Assembly: GCA_964019695.1 (NCBI GenBank)
Contig: OZ026525.1
Location: forward strand, 84,826,279 to 84,890,278
DNA: 64,000 bases
Direction of reading: 5' to 3'
From: Loripinus fragilis
Lineage: Eukaryota; Mollusca; Bivalvia; Lucinida; Lucinidae
The notes under the pieces are model-generated. The model was not told where the DNA came from and made no database searches. It saw nothing but the letters and a program-made list of their open reading frames with translations. Numbering within the stretch: the first letter of the stretch is position 1; every line of letters starts with the position of its first letter. A program made the position numbers and the translations under genes. Shown here one piece after another: positions 22,162 to 34,074 of this stretch.

Positions 22162-22382
22162 AGTATATTATGCACACTTACTCTACGATGTGTTAAAAAT
22201 TTATCCTACAAATTTTATGAAGTTACCTTCATTATTAATGGAATAATGGTCTTATGAAATATACGCTGTCTAAACTTCGCACACTTACTCTACGATGTGT
22301 TAAAAAGTTATCCTACAAATTTTATGAAGCTATCTTCATTATTAATGGATAATTAATTGAAACTATACGCTGTCTAAACTTT
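22162..22382 (+). repeat. Two-copy tandem duplication, about 112 bp
   Basis: The block starting CACACTTACTCTACGATGTG and ending ATACGCTGTCTAAACTT occurs twice in direct tandem, with a few substitutions and small indels. Confidence 0.9.
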
Positions 22383-22783
22383 AAAAACAACGTCAGAAAC
22401 ACCATGACGTTACTAATGATGCCAAAGTTAACTTTTGATTTGCGGGTTTGTCGGGTGTATGAAAAACATGCTATTTCTTGCTAACATACTTTTTACTATC
22501 CTTAGCATGTTTGCACTGGAATCCGCAGAAAAGTTGACGCTGATTCATTTTTGTCTACAGGTTGCATGGTCTGAAAACGACTGACCATACTTTAACTATT
22601 CTGACAGTTGCTAAGGTAACGTTGTTGCCATAGAAATATATGACATTATAAAGAAGAAGTTTTAATTAGAAATAATTGCCAGTTATATTCTACTATCCAC
22701 CTTAATAGGTTTTAAGTCAAAAACATGTCAAATTTCTTAATATTTGGTGTTTTTCAAATATTTATACATAAAAAGTCTTAAAT

Positions 22784-23026
22784 GAGCCAGTGCATGAGAT
22801 TTCCAACAATGTGGTATGTGCGACCAGCAAAGCCTCAGATCAGCCTGCGTGTACGTGCAGTCTGTTCAGAGCCTTTGCTTCTCGCTTGAGTATTTTATGA
22901 TTGTTAAGCTACTGACTGAACACCATTTGGAGTTTCTAAGCTTAATACTTTAAGGAGGCTGCAGAGGCTCGTCTGAGTCTACACTTGTCAAAATGCCAGT
23001 TTGTTGGAAATCACATGCCACGACTC
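22784..23026 (-). mobile_element. MITE family G, copy
   Basis: GAGCCAGTGCATGAGATTTCC at the left and GGAAATCACATGCCACGACTC at the right, with AAAT on both sides (22780-22783, 23027-23030) as a possible short target duplication. Confidence 0.7.
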
Positions 23027-23444
23027 AAATGTCAATGAGGCGGGTTTTGCAGATCGCGGCTCATATATACATGTACTTAACTACAGAAACCTGACACTTT
23101 TTACTTGCTTCAAACACATAAATAACAAAAAAAATTTAGAGCTACGTCGATATGCTTAGACATTAGAAAGTTATTTACGAAAGAATATATTTATCAAAGA
23201 TAGAACATGACGTCACGGCGTCAAAAATACCGTTTTCACTTTTGTCTCCGGAGTGTATGTCTAGATATTTTTTGAAAACTTTCTTCATGTATGCAAGGCC
23301 AATACCAGTACGGACAAAAGCGCAAAAATACAATTTCTTGCTGTGACGTATGATATGGGGGATTTAAGTTGTGCTTTCGACGTTGTCTAAACGGCAGTGT
23401 GTTTTTTTTCCTTTGTTTAGCAACTTCTAGAAACTGAAATGTTA

Positions 23445-23746
23445 AGATAAGATAGATAAGATAAATTTTATTCAAATGCAATAGGCCCTTATGGCCCTTT
23501 TGCAGCAGTGTTTACATTGTAAACATGTACATAATACTTGACAGACGGTGTGATTATTATAGTAACATACAATGAATATATCAAATTGGTAATATAGTTT
23601 TCAAGACAACACAGCATATCAATGTTCACCAAATGACCAGATACAGATATTGAAAAAGCGTAAAACACTATTTTGATATCTGTATACTAAGCTTTGTTTA
23701 TTCTTAATAGATACGTGTATAACAGTAAAATGTGGTGTAACACACA

Positions 23747-23811
<65 letters not shown>

Positions 23812-26260
23812 TTAAGTTTATATTTTAGTTTTCAGCAAGCTCAAGACCTTGGACTGAAAGGCAGACTATATGGAAACACCATACATGCATGCCTTTAAGA
23901 TCAATTTCTCCCCTTATCATATCTTAAACCAAATATTTCTTTGTATATTTTCAAATGCTGATAGAAAATCCATTAATAGAGAGACAGCCATATTTATTTG
24001 AGAAGTAGATCAAAATAACATTTAAGATGTCTATCATGTGTTACTTAAACGTAAATACAGATATTCATTCCTTGCAATAAACGCCTTAATAATGAAAGTT
24101 GCAAGGTTCTTAACATGACTCATACGTTTGGACGAGACTAATTCAATAAATTTAGACATGCTAGGTCTTCTAAAGTAGTAATGACTAATGTATTTTTTCC
24201 GAATATCATCGTAAAGGGGACATTCTAACCAGAATGAAATTCATCCTCTAACTTGTTACATAACTTACATTTTCGATCATCAATTTCAATTCTTCCAGGT
24301 CTCACCCATCTGCCCATTTCTATTTCAAGTCTATGTGAAGACACACGATGTTTGGTCAAAGCTATTCTAAACTTTTTAATGTTAACTCTCTCTAAATACC
24401 CACTCAACTGAAAACTTGCAATTTGTCTGTAAAACCAGCTCTAGAGGACTCATTTAATTCTGCATTCAAATTTTGGATAAAATTATCGTGTAATCATTCT
24501 TGACCACTGATGAAAACACTTTAACATCACCAACATTTTGTTGCAGTCAAACTTCATAAAATCCTAAATTCGAGAATAATATATTAACTAAAAGTGCCCA
24601 ATTTAATTTCGATCATTTCTTCTATATCCGCTAACATAGTATTGTAAATATATATAATATATTTTCTCTCTGCAGAATTAACACTTTTTAACCAGTATTT
24701 AATATTAATAAATTCTCGCTTTGTTTGATAGTCTGTTCTTCCCAATTCCCCATAAATAAAATTATTTTGTGTTTACATTTTTACCCCCAATAGTCTCTTG
24801 CAGAACTGTAAATACACCCTTTTGATTTGTGTTGCTTTAAAAAATCTCCAGACTTCGGCTGCATAATTTAAAATAGGAAATACGAGTTTGTCAAAGAGGT
24901 CATGAGTATGTTTTGGAGTAACGTCAGTAAATTAAATTAAATAACAATTTAGTTTAAAAGTAGCCTTCTGAGCTTGTCTTGCTAGTGTTTTTGTGCCAAT
25001 GAAAATAACCCACCTGATGTAAAAACTATACCTAGATAGAAAAATGAACTAACAATCTCTAACTCTGTGTCATTATAGAAAAACTTAAATTTCTTGGCAA
25101 AATCCCCCCTTTTCTAAATACAATAACCTTTGTCTTAACAGTATTGACAGAAAGTCTCCACTTTTGACAGTAATTGTATAAAACATTAAGTCCACTCTGT
25201 AAGCCATCCGCTGTCTCAGAATATATTGTGATATCATCGGCATATAGCAGTAAGAACAATTTTATCTGGTAGATATTAAACCCTTCAATCCCATGTAAAT
25301 AAAATTCATCCTCAATATCATTTTAATACATTGAAAATAGAAATGGTGATAAACTCTCCCCTTGTCGGACACCTAAATAAGAATCAAACTCTTCACTTAA
25401 CTGATTCTGATATTTAACTTTTGATTTAACAGTTTCTTACATGCTCTTAATTACATTTAAAAATTTTCCTCTCACCCCTAGCTTTATAAGTTTGTGCCAA
25501 AGAATATCCCTGTTTATGTAATCAAATGCCTTACTCAGATCAACAAATGCACAATATAATTTTTCCCTAATTTATGATATGTGTGATAAGGCCATGCAAT
25601 GTAAATATATTGTCAGTAGTGCCCATGTTTGCCCTTAACCCTGCCTTTGCCTCAATGTAAACTTGATAATTCTCTGCCCAACCCGTCATCATTTAAAACT
25701 TTTGTGAATAGTTTTCTCAGTGTACTTAGCAACGTTATACCCCTATAATTTTCTACAGAACCAAGATGACCTTTTTTGCGTATTGGTACAATGTGCCCTT
25801 CTGTCCAGCATGTTGGGAAATATCCAGTTTCAAATATAGTATTAAATATTTTTTTTTTAAATATTTTGGCAATGGAGCAACCCCATGAATAAAAAATTTA
25901 TTCAATAGTCGATCTGGTCCACCACATTTCCCTAAATTTAACTTTTTTGTGGCCGTAGCTATTTCTTCTTCAGATATTACAGCATCCAACTCTGCAAACA
26001 TGATTTGTATTTCTGATTTGAAGAAACGATCATTAAAATGTAAAATATCTTCATCTGCTTGGTAAAACACTGTGTTGGGATCATTTATAGACTTGAAATA
26101 ATTGTGAAATTTACTTGCAGAGAGTGATGTTGAACTATCAGAGTGTTGTGAACCCTTTAATAACTTCCAATAATATTTTGCATTTTGTATTTCAGATCTA
26201 ATAAACGTTTTGTTTTTGTGACTTGGAGTCCTTCAATCATTATGAGAGAATGCATTTTCA
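23445..26260 (-). mobile_element. Degenerate non-LTR retrotransposon (LINE), reverse transcriptase and C-terminal zinc-finger region
   Basis: Read on the minus strand from about 26260 down. First comes an N-terminal RT region (ISEEEIATATKKLNLGK, GGPD, near 25900-25990). Motif A is a FVDLSKAFD-type segment at about 25530, motif B is GVRQGESLSPFLF at about 25350, and the catalytic YADD lies at about 25235. After these a C-terminal segment carries CKLCN..EDEFH (about 24260). Stops and frameshifts separate these pieces, so the copy is inactive. The 3' untranslated part contains the (CA)n tract and ends at about 23445 in TTATCTTATCTATCTTATC, a microsatellite tail typical of LINE 3' ends. No endonuclease domain was recognised upstream, consistent with 5' truncation. 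The clade was not determined. Confidence 0.8.
23751..23810 (+). repeat. (CA)n microsatellite
   Basis: Sixty bases of CA repeats lying in the 3' untranslated part of the LINE. Confidence 0.97.
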
Positions 26261-26544
26261 AAAAAAACCCTTATGTTTCACGTCACGTTAAAGGGTAAAG
26301 GCGTAATAAACCAAATATAACGTCAATTAAGAAACAATGTAAACCATGGATAATAACCGTGTTTTCTTTGTCAACGTATGTCTCAGTGTAGTGTGTGCTG
26401 TCTACTTTGTTATAGTGTCAATTTGTTACACTTTACTCTAATCGCGTATGAATTTCAAGCTTTGCAGTATACACATATCAGCATGTAGTTGTAACGCTTG
26501 ACGTCACTAAATGGACGTAGGCGGCAGCGACGGAGTTCAAAAGG

Positions 26545-26830
26545 ACTGAAACATTGTCAATATGCATTCCAAAATAGTAAGTGAGTATGGTCAGGAAATA
26601 CCACAATCACAAACCGCAGACAACCCCGTGGCACCGCGAGGAAGAGCAGCTCAACCATCACAAGACACCAGGCAGGAAGACAAATTAAGCAAAGCAACCA
26701 GCTCTCTCTTCCCCATCAAGATGATTGCAATACTAGAATTGACATAAAGTAACGTACAACAAAATATAGAACAATTACAGACTCCCACAATGGGAGTAAC
26801 AATAAACAAAAGTCAACAACAACAGAACCA
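26545..26830 (-). repeat. Dispersed repeat R, inverted copy
   Basis: Complement of 33690-33945: GTGAGTATGGTCAGGAAATACCAC at the left, CAACCCCGTGGCACCGCGAGG and GACTCCCACAATGGGAGTAAC at the right. The short plus-strand frame here is repeat-derived. Confidence 0.7.
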
Positions 26831-27404
26831 CCGCCTTAGAACAGACAACAGCCTAAGCCACCAGGGGGGGGGGGGCTTAAATGCATTTTACTGGTACCAA
26901 ATCTTCGCTCTAGATTCTGTTGTTGTTGAAGTACAAGAAATTTTCAGCTTGCATGGAGGCCATCTAACTAATGCAATGTATCATCATGGAGATACACTCT
27001 AAACATCATACAAAGTGAAAAAGTTGATAAAGTAGCCGTGCTTTTTTAAAGCTCATAAAACGCTCATAACGTAAAATTGACGCTAAGAAAATGAAAATAT
27101 GCTTTTCGGTTGCACAATGCATGCATGCTTTATCTGAATGCCCAGGAGATGGCATTGAGATAACAAAGAATCATACTAAAGTGGTTTCTGGTGAATTCTG
27201 CGTGATTTTTTTGTTCTTGCAAAAATTGATTTGAGGGGTTACGTGATATTTTGATAGCTGACGTCTGATATTAGTTTATCTTTTCAAATAATCTCATTGC
27301 ATCATAGTCTACCTTAGTTCAAATTAACGCTATGAAAAGACAAGTGTGCAATGTATTACTTTTACTACCAAAACATTGACACACAGTATGTGTCAGGTTT
27401 CTTT
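26831..27404. other. No gene seen
   Basis: AT-rich sequence with a G-run at 26865-26875 and nothing supported. Confidence 0.5.
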
Positions 27405-27735
27405 AGAAGTTAAGTATATAAAAGTAAGACAGAAGGCAAAAATCAGGGATCGATACAATCAAGCATCAAACCTGTTATGGGAAAGTGACAAAAACACAAG
27501 TAAACATCACACAAGAGTGCCAAGAGTCAGCCGTTTTTCCAGCTATTGATCACAAGGCTGCAAGGAACAGACACGACAGTATGAAAAAAACTAACACGAA
27601 ACGCAAATAAGAAAAAAGGATTCACAAAAGAAGCACCGCATTAGAATGGTTAGTAAGAAAATTGCTGCAGGGCTTAAACATGTTTGACGGCACCAACCTC
27701 ACACTTATTTATGGTATGGATCAAAACGCATAGAT
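27405..27735 (+). repeat. Dispersed repeat P, long copy
   Basis: Best copy of repeat P: GGATCGATACAATCAAGCATC, GGGAAAGTGACAAAAACACAAG, CCAGCTATTGATCACAAGGCTGC, and GCTTAAACATGTTTGACGGCACC near the end. Confidence 0.6.
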
Positions 27736-27900
27736 GTTTGATTCGCATGAAAGATCCCTAAATTATCGATGTACCAACAAACCCACTTTCTCATTACCTA
27801 AATTACGTACACAATTATGTAACATTTAGTGTAAAATTGCGCTTGGATAACCTTCATATATTTACACCCTGTCAAGGAAAGTTAGAGAAATGATTTGACT

Positions 27901-28301
27901 ATGCGCGATCCCGAAAGTTTTGCCAGAGGACAAAAAAAATCAAAAATACGTTTTGTGATTATGCGCTTTAAGGGTTAATAAATGTGAGTTCAGTGTAACG
28001 GTAACTCTGACATTTTTTTTTTAATAATATGGGAGAGAGGATTCAAATACAAGTAAAAATGGGCCATCGTCGGCCCGCCAGCGAACCGCCATTTAAATGT
28101 ATTAAATGTAAGAAACATTTAAATGGCGTTTTGCTGGCGGGCCGATGTTTGCACATCATTGAATGCTGGCTTGGTAGTTTAGTAATTTTTCAGGTGATCC
28201 GGACAAGTATTGCTAAGAAACCCTTTATTTTGTTATTTATCGGGGGGGGGGGCGTCCCGACCCCCTGCCCCCCCCCCCCCCCCCACTCTGGATCCGCCCA
28301 T
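27901..28301 (+). mobile_element. GGATCC-end hairpin MITE with an internal insertion
   Basis: Left end ATGCGCGATCCCGAAAG and right end CTCTGGATCCGCCCAT. The hairpin CGGCCCGCCAGCGAACCGCC and complement is at 28072-28145. A segment ATTATGCGCTTTAAGGGTTAATAAATGTGAG, which is also inside the unrelated element 28950-29506, has entered the left half. Confidence 0.65.
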
Positions 28302-28477
28302 ATTGACCACGAATGTTTCTTACATTTGATATATCTGATTGTTTGGCTTTTACATAGATGAGTGTATACAGGACATCTTCTTTATATGAAAGTGTTTGGT
28401 AGTTCAAACTGTTGACTCCGTCACTTTGCCACTGAGTTTTAGTTGCTTTCAGAAGCTTCCACCTGTTAAAATAGAGG

Positions 28478-28825
28478 ATCCTAAATAAGTGTACATGTTT
28501 TATTGGATTTTAAGCGATAAAAAGTGAAGCTTCAATAAAACGAGTTGGGAAAGGTGATAAAATGCGAGCCTTGCCGTTCATTTTATCGCTTTTCGCAACG
28601 AGATTAATAAATTCAATTATACAGGAGTACGAATGTTATATTTTATTTATCATTGTGACATAGAGATTACTTTGAAATCTCATTTCTGGCGTAAAAAGTC
28701 ATTGTGTACGCAGCGCTGTTATGGACGTCATTTCATACATACTCAAAAAGCTGTAAAGCACTAGTGGTTTATTTATTTTAATTCATGGCATTATTTCAAT
28801 CCCAGTCGTGACAGCATATGATTAA
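28478..28825 (+). mobile_element. MITE family H, copy
   Basis: Same order as 7728-8058, including TTGGGAAAGGTGATAAAATGCG / CGCATTTTATCGCTTTTCGC-type hairpin arms and CACTAGTGGTTTA near the right end. Confidence 0.6.
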
Positions 28826-28949
28826 ATAGGAACAGTATACAGGTATATAGCCTAGAAATTTGAAAACCCAACGCAATTATCATTCGGCCCAACAAAGACT
28901 CAGATCAGCCTGGGCGTCTGCCGAGTCTGAACAGTCTTCTATGTGTATT

Positions 28950-29506
28950 CTTTGACTTTTCGCTTACTGTAAAGGCGGCGCCTCATGAATGCGTAATTAG
29001 GACTGGTCTTCCTTAGACAAAGGTAAAAGCTGAAAATGAGGCGTGGTTTTATTCCAAAGTAACTGTATCATCTTGCGCCAATATCTCAGTACAGACGCAA
29101 CGCAAAACACATTATTTAGTCCTTAAAGCGCCAGCAAAATAACTGCATCTGAATATGTCTATTTAACATAAGCAAAGAGGCAAACATTGTGGACCCAGAT
29201 CAGACTGCTCTTACAGGAGCAGTCTGATCTGGGTCCACACTGTTTGTCTATGAGGCTTCAAATATTTAAGTAGACGACAAAAAACATACGTTTTGTGATT
29301 ATGCGCTTTAAGGGCTAATAAATGTGAGTTCAGTGTGTATACGGTTAGGATTTTCATGAAATGCACGCACGTTTGCTCGGTTAACTTCTTACCAATAATT
29401 ATAAATAAAACCCGATTTCCCTTCCTTAGCAGATGAAATAGCCGAACCACATCCAGATATGAATATTAAAGTTGCCGCCCTTACAGTAAGCGAAAAGTCT
29501 AGTAAT
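28950..29506 (+). mobile_element. MITE with GACTTTTCGCTTACTGTAAAGG ends (family S), copy 1
   Basis: Ends TTGACTTTTCGCTTACTGTAAAGGCGGC on the left and its complement GCCGCCCTTACAGTAAGCGAAAAGTC on the right. The centre is a hairpin at about 29180-29250 (ATTGTGGACCCAGATCAGAC and complement). An inner pair CCTTAAAGCGCC / GCGCTTTAAGG marks a piggyBac-like element nested inside. The inverted copy is at 31608-32130. Confidence 0.75.
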
Positions 29507-29959
29507 ATAGGAAGATACCATAAGTTCCTTGCTTGCCAATGAGTACGCGGCGTCTGATCAGGATTTCCACTGTTTGCTTGCAGAATATTTTATTACAATT
29601 TGAATTAAAATCAAAAATACCACCCAACATCCCTTAAAAAAGAAATGGACTGTCCAATTGATAACGGTAGGAAATTCCATTCGGCTTAAATGGGTTAATG
29701 AATCTCATCTGGCCCCGAGGTTATAAAACCATTTTCATGCACAACTCAACTGAGTATGAAATTTTATTTACTCATAAATTTCCATTGCTAAAAAGAAAAT
29801 AGTAAACTGTTGCTTTTGCTTTTAAATCCTTACATAGTGTACATATCATGCTAATAATAGTTGAAATGCCAACAATTGTTGGCATTTTAACATTTATTGG
29901 CAGGATAAAAAATGATGCCCAGTTGTGTTGAGCATGAAAAGGCTTTATAATCCGAGCCT
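29507..29959. other. No gene; fragment of a dispersed repeat
   Basis: 29620-29698 (ACCCAACATCCCTTAAA...CGGCTTAAATGGGTTAATG) is the complement of the repeat at 46460-46530 and 63455-63545. The rest is AT-rich. Confidence 0.5.
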
Positions 29960-30110
29960 TTTAATGGCTCAACATTGAATGCTGGCTTGGTAGCTTTGTG
30001 ATTTTTCAGGGAATCCGGACTAGAATTGCTAAGAAACCCTATAGCTTTATGATTATTCAGAGAAGGGGGTCCGGACCCCCTGTCCCCCTCACCCTCTGTA
30101 TCCGCGCACG
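29960..30110 (+). mobile_element. GGATCC-end MITE, right half only
   Basis: Contains ATTGAATGCTGGCTTGGTAGC, GGGGGTCCGGACCCCCTGTCC and the end CTCTGTATCCGCGCACG. The hairpin and left end are missing. Confidence 0.65.
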
Positions 30111-30308
30111 ATTTTTATCTCAAATGTTTTAACTGACCTATGAGTTTGGCTTGGCTTTGGTAGGACTCTCACCTGTTTTCATTTAGTTGGTTCATCTTAT
30201 CTTGGCCGTGTGGCAGTGCCTTGAAAATCCCTACCTTCTTATCCGGGCGCTCAAGCTTGAATTTGGCCATCTTAATCCTGTCATAAACCATACTAATTTC
30301 AGCAAATA

Positions 30309-30600
30309 CTGTCCAGCCAGCCAAGAGTGACAGTGACGTCATGTTTTGTTTACAAAGTTATCAGGGACTTAGAATCGATAGATCACTTGTGTATTAATCC
30401 TATCCACAGGATAGGATTAATACACAAATGATCTATCGATTCGCGTAGATCACTTGTGTATTAAACCTATCCACAGGATAGGATTAATACACAAATGATC
30501 TATCGATTCGCGTATGCTCAAGTGAAGCGTATACGTTAGTGTTTTACTTAACAATTGTAAACAAACATTACGTCACTGTCACTCTTGGTTGGCACGACAG
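30309..30600 (-). mobile_element. TA-flanked MITE family C, copy 3 with duplicated central hairpin
   Basis: Flanked by TA (30307-30308, 30601-30602) and inverted relative to 13645-13856. The central hairpin (GATCACTTGTGTATTAATCC...GATCTATCGATTCGCG) occurs twice in tandem (about 30376-30448 and 30446-30510), which explains its extra length of about 80 bp. Confidence 0.75.
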
Positions 30601-30602
30601 TA

Positions 30603-31607
30603 GATGCTAACATAATGAAATAAAATTATAATAAATAAACATCCGTTTTAAAAATGTTATGTTTTTTTAAAAAAAAAAAACAACAACAATATATCCCATT
30701 CAGTTAATCTCTTTGCTCACTAGAGGTGGTTTTGGTCGTCTAATTATAGCCTTTGTAAACAGTTTTGACCAAATCAGGCACGACAAAATGTTGTGTCGAT
30801 ATGGGATCCCAACCACTTGACACTCTAATTATACTCTTGAAAGAATCTTTTTGAAAACCCTAACACTGAAAACCATCATCAAACCACAAAACTGTTAAAA
30901 ATTACCCAGTCTGCAAAGGGTTTACTACATGTAGTTAAGCAAACATAGTGTTTTGTTTCTTAAAGAGTAGCAAGTATGTTTTGTTTTTTCTTTACTTATT
31001 TCTCAAACAAATCATGTGTAATAGGTTCTCTATGAGACGGTTCTGAGCACTCCAAACACAGTTTTGTTTAAACAAACAAATTCAGAGAATCTATGCCCCA
31101 GTACTTAATGTTTGTCTTTTAATATATGAGCTACATGTATCATGAAAGGAGTAAGCTTAAATGACTTCAGTTCACAAAAAAGAATAAAGAATCAACACTG
31201 AATCTGAGAATTTTATCCTAAGCACATTCATATTTTCAGGTCATGACATAAGCACAGGCATAGTTTTAAAAAAGAAATGTAGGAATAGTTGCACACACAA
31301 GGTACCACTTATATATAGACATTGATAGCATTGAAGGCCAAAAAATGTCTTAGTTCACATCCTGGAAAAAAACATTCTGAGGATTATATACATGTACGAT
31401 ACCATATGCACATCTTTAGAGGATGACCAAAGCAACTGTAAAGTTTAACAAGAATCGATGTTAAACAAAATGCGGAATTTTCTTTTTTAATGTAATGACC
31501 CATGAAAATGGTAAACTTCAACTTGTAAAAAAAAGAAACCGTCGGAACTATCTTAGGTTTATCTTATTACATGCACATCTTCAGACCATGGCCAAAACAA
31601 CTGCGAC
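30603..31607. other. No gene; diverged dispersed repeat
   Basis: A block with GCACACACAAGGTACC (31290) and later TTCAACTTGTAAAAA...CACATCTTCAGACCATGGCC (31508-31590) resembles 32160-32540 in order, so a diverged repeat covers part of it. No coding support. Confidence 0.45.
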
Positions 31608-32130
31608 TTTATTACTTGACTTTTCGCTTACTGTAAAGGCGGCAACTTTAATATTCATATCTGGGCGAGGTTCGGCTATTTCATCTGCTAAGGAAGGGAA
31701 ATCAGGTTTTATTTATAATTTGGTAAAGAGTTAATCAGCTTTTTTGGCCGCGCAAACTTGCATGCATTTCTGAATACACACTGAACTCACATTTCTTAAC
31801 CCTTACAGCACATGATCACAAAATGTATGTTTTTGTCGTCCTCTAAAATATTTGAAGTCTCACGGACAAACATTGTGGACCCAGATCATATAGGAGCAGT
31901 CTGATCTGGGCCCAAAATTTTTGCCTCAATGCTTATGTTAAATATACATCTTTAGATACAGTTATTTTGCTGGTGTTTTAATGACTAAATAATGATTGTG
32001 GTAATGGCGCAAGATGATACAGTTACTTTTGAATACCACGCCTTATTTTCAGCTTTTACCTATGTCTAAGGTTGACCAGTCCTAATTACGCATTTATGAG
32101 GCGTCGCCTTTACAGTAAGCGAAAAGTCAA
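31608..32130 (-). mobile_element. MITE family S, inverted copy
   Basis: TTGACTTTTCGCTTACTGTAAAGGCGGC at the left and its complement at the right. The inner order is the reverse of 28950-29506, including the CATTGTGGACCCAGATCA hairpin at 31870-31920. The minus/plus ORFs at the edges (29211-29450, 31495-31734) are this repeat. Confidence 0.75.
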
Positions 32131-32219
32131 AGAATACTAAAAAAATCGGCATAAAATTGTAAGAGGAGTTGCGCACACAAGGTACCTACTATCTTTTCAC
32201 TTTGAATGCAATACTATTG

Positions 32220-32423
32220 ATTTTGTTGATATGATTTTTATGTCCGAGTCAACACATTTGCAGTTATGTAGGGATGCGTCTTCCTGGGTTGAACCAGTAC
32301 AATGTACTTAGTAGAGAATAATATCCCTTGCTCAAGGACTCAACGCAGTGTCGCCAGTAAGGCTCGAACCCGCATCCCTTATATCTTGACTAAAGCATTA
32401 TACCACAGAACCACTGCGCTCCC
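32220..32423 (-). mobile_element. tRNA-derived SINE family 1
   Basis: Minus-strand head GGGAGCGCAGTGGTTCTGTGG, B box GGGTTCGAGCC, and a body ending TCGGACATAAAAATC. Inserted in a diverged dispersed repeat. Confidence 0.75.
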
Positions 32424-32540
32424 TATAATACTGCCTGAAAAATGATTAAGTTCAACTTGTAAAAAGTGACCAAAATAATCTGAGGATTATATCTAGACCA
32501 CGTGTTCAACTTCAGAAATGACCAAACAACCTGTGAAGTT

Positions 32541-32610
32541 TTAGAATAATTGACATAAACCTGTCCTTCCGAACGTACACTTGGAACGAACTTTTGTAAA
32601 GAGCTGTACA
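32541..32610 (+). pseudogene. Decayed inverted copy of the B4GALT-type stem exon
   Basis: A 26-bp run (CTTTTGTAAAGAGCTG... to ...CACTGGAA, 32586-32614 region) is identical to the coding strand of the exon at 36090-36203. The preceding CCGAACG also aligns once small indels are allowed. Here it lies on the plus strand, has indels that break the frame, and lacks the GTAAGT donor. It is therefore a non-functional duplicate. The exact borders are not certain. Confidence 0.5.
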
Positions 32611-33193
32611 CTGGAATGCGCTGTGTTAAAACTATTGTTTAGAACACCCGTTTTTGTTCGTTTACTGTGTAACGTTTGGATAGTACGTTACCATCAAGAT
32701 AGTGTGTTGTTTTCTTCATTTTGTTTGACTGCTGGAAGACGTTGATGCTGAGGTATGCTAAAACGTTGTTCAAACTGATTGTGCTCCTTTGACTCTGGAA
32801 TGAGCCGGCCTAATCTCTGCTTCGGAAATCAAAATTGTTGGCAATTTAATGGTACTATTTCACTTGAATTGACGTTTTTAAGGGCCAGGATAATCCTCAT
32901 CAATTAACATGCATCGCAAGTATCCTTGTTCAACTGGCCTATGCGACATGGAAATAAATCTGAGAGCCACAGAGTATGAAACTGGTCACCTGTGTTTTTG
33001 ACATTGTGTTTACAGTTGTTTAGAGGGCTCACTTCTGCGACTGTATGGCTTGTTGTAACATGACTTGTGAGAGCGTATCAATATCGCAATCAAATTGTCA
33101 ACAGCAGCGTATCTATCGACTGATTCAAATTGTTTTATATCGTACATGTATATATGAGCCCTCAAAGGTTTAGGGAAGCTGGAGAGGATAACT

Positions 33194-33263
33194 AGGTAGG
33201 TACGTACGTACGTACGTATGTAGGTAGGTAGGTAGGTACGTACGTACGTAGGTACGTATGTAG
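33194..33263 (+). repeat. (GTAC/GTAG)n tetranucleotide repeat
   Basis: Mixed GTAC, GTAG and GTAT units over about 70 bp. Confidence 0.95.
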
Positions 33264-33689
33264 CATTCTAGTCTATTATTTAAAACGAAAAGGAATGTGA
33301 TATTTTCCTAATATAACGCTGTTTCGTTTTGAATGATAAACAGCTATACTTACCATATTTAGTAAATGGCATGCGAAATACCTATCACGATCAATTTTAT
33401 ATAAAAAATACAGTTTATACCTAATAAAAACGACCATTTTGCTAATCACTGTTTGATGCCTTTTTTCCGTGGAAAACGTAGCAGACAGCAAATGAAGCAA
33501 ACACATTGGTTGATTTGCATGTTCGAACCAGGTATTTCCTGATCATACTCACTTACTATTTTTGATGTCACGACTCTTGTGTTTGTGCTGCGTGGTTACT
33601 GTTAAAAGTTTCCCAGTACTTGCATTTAATGTCGTTATTATTACTATAGTCAGGATTTACACTTGACAATCATTCATTGCATTTACTAC

Positions 33690-33945
33690 TTTTTGTTTAT
33701 TGTTACTCCCATTGTGGGAGTCTGTAATTGTTCTATGTTTTGTTGTATGTTACTTTATGTCCATTCTAGTATTGCAATCATCTTGATGAGGAAGAGAGAG
33801 CTGGTTGCTTTGCTTAATTTGTCTTCCTGGTGTCTCGTGATGGTTGAGCGGCTCTTCCTCGCGGTGCCACGGGGTTGTCTGCAGTTTGTGATTGTGGTAT
33901 TTCCTGATCATACTCACTTGCTATTTTTGGCTCGCTGTCAATCAC
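33690..33945 (+). repeat. Dispersed repeat R, reference copy
   Basis: Order: CTTTTTGTTTATTGTTACTCCC, GGGAGTCTGTAATTGTTC, GAGGAAGAGAGAGCTGGTTGC, TGGTGTCTCGTGATGGTTGAG, CTCTTCCTCGCGGTGCCACGG, GTGATTGTGGTATTTCC, TGATCATACTCACTT. Near-identical copies lie at 44365-44620 and 62655-62895, and an inverted one at 26545-26830. The open frame is conserved between copies, but no protein family was recognised. It is treated as a repeat. Confidence 0.7.
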
Positions 33946-34074
33946 AGCTTTATTAAAATTACGTGCAAATAAATTAGCAGTTTGATGTAAATTGCACGTG
34001 CAAGTAGGCTCAATTACCTCTCAATCATATTTCTGCATTTCACGAGGCCTTGTGCAGTTGCAAAAATTAGATAT

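Noticed and set aside
33663..33956. 97-codon ORF in repeat R, similar to 44365-44664
   Set aside because: The similarity is between copies of a dispersed repeat; the frame is broken in the copies at 12735 and 62655, and no protein family is recognised.
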